From contig JAKCOZ010000008.1 in the NCBI GenBank assembly GCA_022605955.1, positions 25,793,083 through 25,857,082 on the forward strand: 64,000 nucleotides of DNA, read 5' to 3'. The first letter of the stretch is position 1, and each line of letters opens with the position of its first letter. The DNA comes from Rallus limicola. Taxonomy: Eukaryota > Chordata > Aves > Gruiformes > Rallidae. Of the stretch, positions 22,638 through 34,600 are shown one piece after another. The notes under the pieces are model-generated. The model searched no databases and had not been told where the DNA came from. It saw only the letters and a list, made by a program, of their open reading frames with translations. The translations under genes and the position numbers were made by a program.

Positions 22638-25600
22638 GTGAGTATGAACTGGGTATTATGAAGAATTGTGCATGTAGCGAGATTCCCAGGAACCATGCAA
22701 TAATAATAATAACAACAACAACAACTTGAAAACCTGGAGATAGGGTTACTAAGATTTGTAAGATTTTTAAGGAAAACATAAAAATGGGAAATGAAGAAAG
22801 AGTGAAAAAATATAAGTCAACAAAGATCTGGGTGCAGCCACAGGAGACACAGAATGCCCCTCAAATGGACCTCAGGGTGCACTGATTCCATTAGCAGAAA
22901 TTCATTTGGCTTAGTCTCTTTCATAATGAACTTTGAAATCAGATGCTTAGGAATAAAATTCTTTTTCTGAGTATAAAGGGTGGGGTGACTGAGCAAAATG
23001 ATAGCCATTAATAGAAGACAGCTGCTAAGGTTACATGAAAAAGATGACATCCCAAAAGCAGTTCAGATACTGAACCACTGTTGGAAATCTCTAACAATAA
23101 CCAAAAAAAGCTAATGGAGTTGCTTCAATCATCACCCCAAGGTGTTCAGAGAATGAAACAATCACATTTTTTACTAATGATCAATGTTTCTGAAAAGTAT
23201 GGAAAGTATCTTTTTGCTGTATTCTCTAATCTTGGTTCAGCTTTGAAAGAAATTGAGTGATATAAAATTATTCTATTTGTCTATCTAAACTATTTTGTTT
23301 CATTCACCTTCAATTACCAGGAATGATTGGGTCACTCTGCCTCTACAGCAGCTGGGATTTGCAGGAGGGGCACAAATAGAGTGTGGAGGCCAGCTATCCA
23401 CATATAATTTTATACATGGAACTTTCTAAAGTAAACAGAGAAAGTAGATCAGTACCAAATTACTCTAGACTAATTATATCCCCTGAATATAGTTTTTAAA
23501 AGGAGAGAAAACCAAGGATCACCTACTGCAAGTTCCTGTTCAACAACTCTCCTGACAAAGCTTCTGGCAGAGCATACAGAGTCATCACTTCTCTCTTTAA
23601 AATGTGCTGTTTCCCCTGGATAATATTTAGTCTTTGGATTTGTATCAGATATGCAGTCAGAGCCTGTCAATGTCACTGGACAGAATTCAACAGACTCTTG
23701 GTAATGTCGCGTTGGTTCTTGTGGCTAATTGCTGTCCAGGGCAGAACCTGTTGAGTACGTGCATGAGATTTAAAGCCACACTTAACAGAATGGTCAATTT
23801 GACTTTGCGTGGGTAACACCTGCACAAAGATGAAATGACTAATAAAGCCCGTTTCTGTTGTCTTTTGCTCTGTTCAACAACTTAAATGAAATATATGACC
23901 GATAAGCATCCAAGGAAACATGCTGAGAAAGTCCTTTAATTTGTAAGAAAGCTTAACTGTAGAAGGACCTGGGGGTCCTGGTGGATGACAGGTTGGCCAT
24001 GAGCCAGCAGTGTGCCTCAGTGGCTAAGAGAGCCAATGGGATCCTGGGGTGCATCAGGAGGAGTGTAGCCAGCAGGTAGGAGGAGTGTAGCCAGCAGGTC
24101 AAAGGAGGTGATCCTCCCCCTCTACTCTGCCCTGGTCAGGCCCCACCTGGAGGATTGTATCCAGTTCTGGGCATCTCGGTCTAAAAAGGACAGGGATCTC
24201 CTGGAGAGAGTCCAAAGAAGGGCTACAAAGATGATTAAGGGCCTGGAGCATCTCCCCTATGAGGAAAGGCTGAGTAAGTTGGGGACTGTTCAGCCTTAAA
24301 AAGAGAAGACTAAGGGGGGACCTAATTAATGTCTACAATTATCTTTAGCAGGGGATGCAGTGGGAATCAGCCAGCCCCTTTTCAGTGTCTGTGGAGACAG
24401 GACAAGGGGCAATGGCTGCAAGTTGGAGCACAGGAAGTTCCGCACCAACATGCGGAAGAACTTTTCCCCAGTGAGGGTGACAGAGCCCTGGGACAGGCTG
24501 CCCAGGGAGGTGGTGGAGTCTCCTTCACTGGAGAGATTCAAGACCCGTCTGGATGCCTGAGTGATATGTCCTAGGGAGCTGCTTTGGCAGGGGGGTTGGA
24601 CCCGATGATCTCTTGAGGTCCCTTCCAACCCCTACAATTCTATGATTCTATGATTTTGAAAACTTTCTCATGTGGTCACGTGGGCTGACTTTGCACTTCT
24701 CTGAGAATCCCAGTCCATAATCATAAATGAGTGTGTGCTTTCTAATCTTAGTTTACTATTAAAAATGATTTGTCTCCACACTGGCTATTGTAAAAGGTTT
24801 ATCAGTAAATAAGAGCTGGCCATCTGGCAGCAATCTGACTGTCTGGCATTTCTTTCATTTGGTGTAATTAAGACATAATGTCAGTGAGGATAGAAAGATA
24901 TTACAGGATATTGTTTCCCTTCCTGATAGACAAAGAGCAAAGCAAGCCCAGGCATTTAGAGAGAATAAACTCTGAACTGCAGCTGAGATGTTTATTCTCC
25001 TAGTAAAGATGTTTATCCTGCATGTACAAGGTTCTATTACAAAGATATCATGGCTGTTGCACCAAATTGTTAGCAATGCAGAAGTAATTATTTTGCCCCA
25101 CAGATCAGGGCACTATATGCTAACAGCATCTCCTTAACCAGTAGCAAACAGCCCATTTTAACTATACATTCTACATTTCTCTATCAGCAAAGATCATATT
25201 TTCAAGAGATGTAAAAAAAAAAATCACAATCCCCCTATTTTTCAGTGGATAATATGAATGAATAACAAATTCTATTTGCATGTACATTAAGCTGTTAATT
25301 GTACATTTGTGTATGGAAGCACAAACGATAGCGGTTGCAGTTCAGATGATGAGAGCGTATTATATTGATGGCCATGATGATTCACCACGTAAGGCTTTTC
25401 CAACAAGAATTTCTGTTCCAAAAGCTTTAAAATGCAAAATGTTCTTTTTTTTTTTTTTTGGTACCTGTCCTGTAAAGACTCCAAGGCCTCACTGAAGGAG
25501 ACTGAAGCATTGGTTACAAATATGAGCATAAACTTGTTCCCCTTTCTATCATATCAGTAGTGAATAACTGCTGTCTCACCTTTGAGTAATGTAATGTAGC

Positions 25601-28600
25601 TGTCAAAATCCACTCCTGATTATAAAACCCTTTCATTAGAGGTGTCACAGTTATCTGAATGAACACTGAAAAAGGTAAGAGAAATAATTACAGAGGGTTT
25701 TTTAATAGAACATATGGATTTGCTTTTTCTGCATTTCCAAACATTTTAATTGTTCTTTGTAAACTTTCAGTATTTTTTTTCAGATTAAGCTTGCAGTAAA
25801 CAAAAGTTTTGTGGGACATCATGAAAATGCATACTCAGACACTGGATCTACGTGTCTTTTCCAGAAATATAAAATGACAGAGCCTTACTAGAAATGTTTG
25901 TTTCTGCAAATTGATTAAGAATGTGAAATTCTTAATTGAGTGTAGTGAAAACTAACCTCTTCGCTATATGTGGAACAAATTGGGTTTTCTCCTGGCAAGT
26001 ACTTTGTGAATATCTCAAGCACTTGGAAATTTGCATTTATCATGGCTATCTGAAGTTTTTACATGCTGAAGTATATCATCAAAGCACCACATCTTTCTCT
26101 AATAACTGAATAATTCCCAAACAGGAGAAAAGAAATAGTGACATCTTATCAAATAAATAGTTTATTATACATTATAAATTATCTTGGTTTGGCCCTGGTC
26201 CTTGCAAAGGACACACACCAGGGCTCATAGGAGCACTTTGTTTCAGTGAAGCTGGTATGGTGAATAAAGAATCACCACTGGCAAGGAAGCAGATATAACC
26301 TCTAGCAACAGAAACCCCACATCACTTAGTTCTATTTGTAGATAAAATAACTCAGACCTGCTTTTGTTGGAACAGCATTCAGTTACATGCTCCGTCTTCC
26401 TCCTACATAACAAAATAGCTCCTTTTCACTTATGAAATCACACATAACTTTAACAGACATTAAAACTGGCTTTATTTCTCTGCTGAATTTTCAGGGATCA
26501 GGTTTTCCACGTTGTGCCAGAAACAGTTCAGCAAGTCCAGCATCTTCAGCATCTTTGCAGCACTTTACTGGTGAGTAAGAATGACCATATGTGCCCAAAA
26601 GCCCACTGGGGTCTTGGGCAGATTTTCACGTAACTTTGGACAATAATTAAAGCTGAAGTTGAAAAAACTTTTTTTTTTTCCTTAGTGCAGAGTGGAATTG
26701 CCATCCCACTACTTAAGGAATTTAAGGGAAGAAGTTATTTTCCTTGCATGTCTCTCTGAAGGTGCTGTTCCTTATCAGCGGTGCCTGAGTCAATGGAAAC
26801 ACTAAAACCGTGCTGCATGCTCTAGAAACAGATAGTTGGAGAACAGTTAAGGGGACAATTTGAAGAAAAGTTATTCTATCTTAAAATGTATTTTCGCATT
26901 CTGAAAACAGTGCTTGATTTGTGCATTTCTTTCTTCTCCTCTGCACAGCTGGATTTGTGGAAACCGCAGCTGTCTGAAGACATCCGGGCTGGAGAAGACC
27001 TACACATACGGGTTCCAGCCCCTCTGGTGCAGGAGGTGAAAGACACCTTAGATCAGCATATGATCTCTTACAAGTACGACCTCTAATTTTCTGATGGGAA
27101 CGGATGACTAACAATCTTCCTTGCTATCACAAAAGTACCTAGCCTATTCCAATGAGCATACAGCAAGGATGATAGGACCCGACCTTTGTTCCAAGTTCCT
27201 CCAACTTACCTTGACCTGTCCAATGCACAGGTGCTATATACATCTTTATGTTTTAAAAGCCCATTCCCCTATGCCCTGTTTATTCATCTTCCAGCCAGCC
27301 TGGACTGAAATTGGAGCTTGGATCTGGGACAGCCCAACCTGCTAGTTACCTGCTGTTGCCTACTCAATGTTAGAGGATGGTGCTCAGATGTATGACTCAG
27401 CTTTTGAAACAAATCAGGAAGACCAGCATGGTACAACCACTACTTACATGAGCACGCTTTACTCTTGGAAAGTATGGATACTTTAACACAGGGATCTCCC
27501 TATTTTGGAAAGCCCAAAGGTTTAATCAGTGTCACTGCAGAGCAGTCTCTGCAACTCTCCTCTTTCTTTCCCTGTCTTTTGTTGCTCCTCTAGTTTGAAG
27601 AGAGCCTTTTCAAAATGAGTATTCAGCCAGTTCTTCAAAGCTGCAGTTTCCTACCCCTTATCTCTCCCCCCACACCAGGCAGGTGAGAATCCAGCCAAGC
27701 AGAGATGTCCCAGTCTGGGACAAAGGTCCCTGTGGCAGGTCGCCACTGAATGCACAATTTGGAGCCATGAGCTGCAAGTGGCCCATGATGCTTTACACAC
27801 CTACAGAGACACCGACCTTCACTAACTGCCACGGGTCTACTCCCAACCAGAAGATCTAACCCAGATACAAACAAGATCTATTCCTTACAATGTCCCATTC
27901 AGACCTGACATTTTCAGGTAACCAGTAGCTATATTTCATATAGACAATCCTGTAGTAATTCAGGGCTGGTGACAAATGGCCTATGGACATATACTGACAT
28001 TTACCAATCAAAGATAAGTTAAAAGGAAGATTGGTGCCACTTCAAAGCTGCTCAGAGTTAAAGCTGATCTTGACATCCCGCATCTTGCCTGACAAATTCT
28101 TTTTAGTAAGCGTGATGCCCTGACAAGCAGAGATGGAGAGAGATGAGGTGGGAGCCAGTATGAATGATCTAGCATCACATATTCAGGTCTTAGAAAACGT
28201 TCCAGAAGATACCTTCTTCCTCTTATTTATATCAAGACTCTTCATTTCCTAATGGTTTCAACTGATTCTAGTGGAACTTTAAGGACTAAACTGAAGTTAG
28301 CAGGTTTTGCTTTTTCCACCGCCTTGGATTGATGCCAGAACTGTATCAGCTTTGAGTAGGGTCCTAAAGAAAGAGGTGGTAATTTAATAGTCAAGCTGAA
28401 ATTCTGGCTTGTATTGCAAAGGGGTTAAGATCAGTACTGTGATGTTAAAGTTCCTATAAGAGATTCAAAGCAGGAACCACCTTTTAGAAGACAGTTGACA
28501 TGCAAGGAAAGTAACATGACAGTTAGGTATGTAATGATAGAGACATAAATGACAAATTATAATCAGGACATCAATATTCTGACTGTGTCAGACTCTGGGA

Positions 28601-31600
28601 TTTCAATTCTCCAGAGTTCTGATAAGGCATTTTGCGTGTGTGGTTTCAGTTCATGGGAATTTGCACTGCCTAAATTTTAGTTTGAAGTTCAGATGTGAAT
28701 AAAGATCAAAGCTGAGAGTGAAAGTCAGCTGCAACTACTCTTAAAAGTTCCTTATGTGCATCTTCCAGTAGTGCTGGAGTGCTACTGTCAGCAGAATAGC
28801 CTGTTAGGACTTAGCATATGAAATCAACAGTATTTAAGCTACCTTGGCAATTGTCTTATCGTGAGTATTTACAATGAACACATTTAGGACAGTGTTTAAA
28901 GGGGCTGATTGCACTGAGAAAGCACAGTGTGCAATCCAAAGTCCTCTGAAGCCAAGGAAAAGGTTTTATTTACTGCCCTGATCATCAAATCATGCCTGTG
29001 CTAAACTGAACTAATCTGTAGCTAGAAAACAAGAGCAGCTTTTTGAAGGAAAGAGAGGTTTTGTTCTGATTCTTTGCAAATTGCAAACACTTCACAAAAA
29101 TACTTATTGCAAATTGAAAGTGTCTCCATAAGTACAACAAAACACTAATCTGAAAATTTTCACTTCCTCCTCCTTTCCTCAAAAGATGGTATTTTAGAGT
29201 TTTGCCCAGCAGTAGAAGTGGTATAGAAAACAAAGATATTGAGGTATTGGTTTGTTTTGAGCTTTTTTGGTAGATTATCAATCTTAAAAAAAAAGGTCAA
29301 ATTACTACTTTATTGTTAAAGCCTAGTGAAAATCTCAGTACTTTGAACCTTCTCTTACATTAAAATATCCATTGTACTGATGGCGATGAATTTGGCAGAC
29401 AGTCCACAACAGAAGAGGCTATGTCCTTTCATTTGTTGATGAAAGCAAAATATCCCCCACGATAGTTCTGCAGTAACTCTTGTCCTTGCCTCAGCATCCT
29501 AATACCGGACGTGCAGGAACTTGTGGATCAGAGGGTGCCAAAGGAGAGGAGCAGCCACAGGCAGGTCCAGGAAGGTTATGTATACACCCAGTATCACCCG
29601 ATGGAAGAGGTAAAGAGGAACCCACTTCCTTTCTTTATTGCTGCTATTTTGTTAATGCCCCAGCAAGCAACTCTGTGCTTGCAGAAATCTCAGCAGAAGT
29701 CAGCAGAGCTCTTTCTGGCTTTGTTCTTACTCTTGCTCTAGGAATCTTGGCCTGGTTGAACATTAATTTGCCACTGATTTAATCCTCAGTTCCTCCCTGA
29801 CCAAAACTTATATGCTTTGGGTGAAGCAGCCATATTGTTTTGCAAATAATATTCTGGAGTCCAGTTGATTATTTTTCTACCTTTCTATCCTATCATGCTC
29901 TATCATTCTCTCTAGTAGTAATTCATGTAAGCCCTAGTATGTCTGATACTGAGACACATATAAAGCGCAATGACTATTGCAGTCTCTGGAATCTCAGTGA
30001 GGAAGAGGAGGTGAACAGTGGGAAACCCATAGAAAGAAGCCATTTAAAGACAGGGGTTTTTGACACTGCAGGAGAGAAGAATGCCATGATGGTAGGCAGT
30101 GAAGACTTCTTAGTGCCATGTTTCACAGACCAGTGGGTAAAGCTGGGCGAAGGCAGATCATGGTGGTATTTCTCCTCTAGTCACATATTAAAAGTGAGAG
30201 AGCAGAGTCAATCCTCATGCATGTGTTCACCCACTGGAAATGACTGCTGCTGAACTCAGATGTGGAAAATCAGTACTGACAGGGAAGAGTACAGTTTGGA
30301 AGATTTGATGGTGTGGCTCCACGTCTGGTGAAGTTAACAGAAAGATGTCCAAAAGGACAGGGATTTTGAATGACATCCAGAAAAGAGTATCAGTGTTGCA
30401 CTACAAGGAAGTGAAAGGCCTTCCATGAGCAACATCACAGATTGAAATAAACTCTGAGGAAAACATTGTTTGTCTAAGCAAAACAAAATACTTTAATCTG
30501 GCAGTGAAGGTGGGAAAAAGAAGAAAACTCCTACTTTGGACCAAGAATTCTCTGTGACTATTTCAGATTTATCAATGGATGACTCAGATCCAGAAGAGCA
30601 ACAGTGAGCTAGTGACTCAGCATGAGCTGGGGAAGACAGTCGAGAATCGAACGATGTACTATCTGCAGGTAAGGGAGGAACATTCTTGAAATGAATGGCA
30701 GGTATCTTCACAAAAACATACACAGGCAAAGACGGGAGTCACATCTTCCCTAAGACAGTGCTCATCCCAATTCACTGAAATTACTCCTTTACAGCACCGT
30801 AAGATCTGCCAACTTTCATATACACTATCACCATAACCTTGCTATTGCTGTTATGTAGTAAACTCCACAAATTTAACTGAAGTCACATTTAGAAATACCA
30901 ATCAAGCTGAAACTAGCTTGGCAACAGCTGTATGTGAGGATAAAGAGCTTCGGTTTGTTGTTTTTATTACTTTTTACAATATATAGTGTTTCTGCTAGGA
31001 GTATTCCATGATATTTTTTTATTGGACATTCTAGTAAAAGTAAAAGCATAGTCTTAATAATTGGGTTATTTGTCTAATCTGTTCCTGAATAAAATTAGAT
31101 TCCCTGCCTTTTTGTGCTTCATCTTAAAGAATTATATCTCAAAGTAAGAACAAATAGTTCTGTGAATGACTAATATAAACAAAAAATAAACAGACACTTC
31201 AAGACTCTTGCCCTGAGATTCTACAGAGATGGGGTTATTAGGAAGGAGAGTTTGTCATAATGATGTCTGTAATACTAATAATAATCTCAGATGGCTCATA
31301 TCAAGACAATTTTCCTTCTGTATTTTGTTAGACTATTTTACTGTAATGTACAAGTCTTCCAAATGCTCATTTTTGTACTCTTTCAGATCAGTCAACCATC
31401 AGAGAAAGCAAAAAAGATCATTTGGATGGACTGTGGGATTCATGCCAGAGAATGGATCTCTCCAGCCTTCTGCCAGTGGTTTGTGAAAGAGGTGAGTCCT
31501 CACTTTCCACCTAGATAATAAAATACCCTTATCACTTTGGGTAGTTCAGTTCTCCTCTCTATCGTGGTACCACACATTACAATATTTCTGATAAAATATG

Positions 31601-34600
31601 GGACAATACTTGCTTCCTCCCTCTGAACTGATTCCGAAGCCACTGAACTTGATAGAAATCTCACCATTTCCCACAGTGGCATTTGGATCAAGCCTTTCTG
31701 TGAAAAACACAGTCCCCCTGGAATAAAGTAACCCTAAAATACAGTATAGAAACGTTCCACCTGGCACACTGGTTCACTATCATGTAGCTTTCCTACCTGA
31801 AAGCCTGTATCAACATGAAGTAAATTATAACAGGATACAGTCATCTTGTTAATGGTAAAAGGCAGTTAACTTATCTGAGGACAAGTAGGTCTTGGATAAC
31901 ATGGTAGTATCCAGGAGTGAGTGATTCTCCAATAATAGTTCCAAAGTAGCTCCTTCCAGTGATTACCACTAGATACTCTGTTCTGTTCTCTGTATTTTTT
32001 CTTTTCAGATTCTTCAAAATTACAAATCTGACCCAAAGATAAGCAGATTTCTGCAGAATTTGGACCTCTATGTCTTGCCAGTCCTCAATATTGATGGCTA
32101 CATCTATTCCTGGGAAAATGTGCGTAGTGAATATCCAGGAACTGGATTGAAAATTAGATGTGCGCAGCATGTTTTGTTAATTTTAGATACAGTCATAGCA
32201 ATTATATTTAAACACGGAATAGTGACAGAATCATTACTCACATAAATCTGCTCACAGCAGAGAGGTTTTGTTTCTTCTGGTAAATCAGCAGTCACTTGAG
32301 AATACAGGGCTAAAAATTCCTAGCAAATGTCATGAGCTGGGAAGAGAGAAGGACAAAACCACACAATCATTTGCCTTCGGGTTTGTGGGGATGGACTCAC
32401 TTCCCAGCTAACAGCTCAAGGCTTGGTTGATGGAATTAAGTATGTCTGGAGTAGTCAGTCATTCTTTGTAAGAGATCTCAATTAGCAGATGAGTCTAAGC
32501 ACCCTTGCAGCACAAGACAGGAACTGGACAAGTATTGGGCTATTTGGTTTGGAAAGAGGTTTGCTCTTCCAATTAATCTTCCTTTTCTGATATGGAAGAT
32601 AATGCAAAATGTTGGTCTTCAGCAACTCTCACCACGCTTCTAGGCTTCTGAGCCCAGTAGAAACACCTTTTAATGCAGGACATCAGCACGGCCCAAACAG
32701 GTTTAGTCTACTGCTATGTGGATCCTGCTGTGTCTCAGCTTGGTCCCCAGGTTTGGGGCAAACCACCACCCATGGTAGTTGGATACACAGTTAATTCGGC
32801 CAGGAAAGTCATACAGACAGTGCGGTGAGGTCTGGAGATAATAAAGTACAGCAGTGGATATAGCAGGGAGCCAAGAAGCAACAGCAAGATTATCTGACCA
32901 AAAAAAAAAAAAAAAAAAGGCATTCATCTTCTTGAATTTGAAAGAAACATAAGTTCAGCTATGATCTCTTGGACAGAGACATATCCCTCCCAAAGCTTTC
33001 TCAGGAGTGCAACACTGCATGGAAGCAGTTGAGTACTACAGAAATTACATACTTTAAAAAAAAAAAAGCTCAGATGGGCGATTTCAAGATGCATGCAGGC
33101 TTGTGGAAGATAACAGCCTGGCTGTACTGGATAAAACGTTCTATCACTAAGCTTTGCCACCCTTGCAGAGTTGCCCTCTTACAATCCAAGAGTTGCTCAG
33201 CATGCAGAGGTCTAAAATAAAGGAGTCTTTACACCGTATTATCACTAGGCCCTATAGATCATTGAGTTGTTATTATGTAACTGAAGTTACTTTTGTTTAG
33301 GATCGTTTGTGGAGGAAAAACCGTTCTCCACATATGAATGGCACCTGCTATGGGACAGATCTGAACCGAAACTTCAATTCTTCCTGGGGCAGTAAGTTCC
33401 AAGTACTTCAGTTCAGCAACACAAATGTGCTGCAACAATAATAAATAGTCTCTGGAATAAGATAAAGTCCTATAAGAAAGGAATACTCATATTGTTGTAA
33501 TCGAGACATATGTAAAAAAAACCCTCAGGTTTGTAAAAATATTGTCATTGACTTTCAACTGGTGTTTACTTTTGTGAGCAGAAAATTGCTGCTTATATAA
33601 CTATACCTCTCATTCACTGCAGGAGCACACATCAGCTCTAGGCAGCAATCTTAGGAGTTAGTCACTTAACAGCCAGTATTTGTGTCTGCCACGAATTTCA
33701 AGAAGCCTCCATAGCTTCCCTGCCAGGTGGTACATGGTGGTGGTGTCAGAGTGTTTTCATTGCAGCCAGCCTGGAAATGTGTGTTAAGTATTTCAGTCTT
33801 ATAGCAAATTTTACTTGCCACCACCAGAGTAAAATGTTAAAGTCCCACTGAGCTGTCTGGTCTCCCTGCCCACATAAACACGTCTTAACACTACAAGGTG
33901 AATTTCCCTGTTCTCTCTGAACTAGTGTTTATATGCCTCTCCTTTGGTTCACTTTTTGTATCCCTCTCTAGGTATCGGTGTTTCTTATAATTGCAGCAGT
34001 GAAATCTTCTGTGGATCTGGACCAGAATCAGAGCCTGAGACAAGAGCTGTGGCTCAGCTCATTGAAAAGAAGAAGAGTGACATTTTGTGCTACTTAACAA
34101 TTCACTCCTACGGACAGTACATCCTCACTCCGTATGGTTCCACAACTGAACCTCCAAGTAACAATGAAGAACTGGTAGGGCAAAACATTAATCTCCTACA
34201 CTTGTAGAAAGCAAGTACAGGCAGTAATATGTGGCACAACTCTATTTCTCTATTTGCCCTCTTGCCTGTCCTTCAGAGAAACTGTGCTCGGCTCCTAGAG
34301 TTTCTGCTGTTCCTTACATTGCCCACAGAGAGAGGACAAGTTATGGGCTGACATCAGCTCCCTCCCCTGCTCAGCCAAGGAAACTGGAACCATCCTGTGC
34401 AGAGTTCAATACCTGCATTAGCTATGTAAAATATCTTCTCTGGGTTTACAATTATTCTCATGTCTATGTAATAATATGTCCAAGACATTGTTTTCCTGTC
34501 CTCTAAACAGAACCTTTTGTGACAGTGATTTAGTGTTTCTATGGAGGAAAGTTGAATTATAACGAAGAAAACAAGTTGCCAGTAACTTTTTGTTAAAGAA

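Larger units (their letters stand above)
22638..26494 (+). other. CPO intron 1
   Basis: This 3.9 kb intron separates the signal-peptide exon from the prodomain. It holds an (AAT)n-(AAC)n microsatellite at 22699-22726, the CR1 copy at 23956-24654 and a T15 run at 25445-25459. A TATAAAACC sequence near 25620 followed by a GTAAGA donor at about 25675 could be an alternative first exon, but nothing confirms it. Confidence 0.7.
27074..33300 (+). other. CPO introns 3 to 7
   Basis: Introns at 27074-29494, 29610-30566, 30669-31386, 31492-32008 and 32120-33300 contain no other gene. An A19 run at 32900-32918 lies in intron 7, with an AATAAA about 60 bases before it. Open frames such as 29840-30253 are chance frames within introns. 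Confidence 0.65.

Noticed and set aside
24108..24299. 63-codon frame resembling reverse transcriptase
   Set aside because: It is the tail of CR1 ORF2 inside a truncated retroposon, annotated there and not an independent gene.
25615..25680. TATAAAACC followed by a short ATG frame and GTAAGA donor, considered as CPO exon 1
   Set aside because: Its phase (1) does not fit exon 2, which needs phase 2. The exon at 22558-22637 fits in phase and encodes a signal peptide.
29840..30253. 137-codon plus-strand open frame
   Set aside because: It lies wholly inside CPO intron 4 and has no recognisable motif. The CPO exons splice across it in phase.
32703..32927. Possible processed retrocopy ending in the A19 run
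   Set aside because: The upstream sequence matches no gene I can recognise, the AATAAA is too far from the tail, and no target-site duplication is visible.
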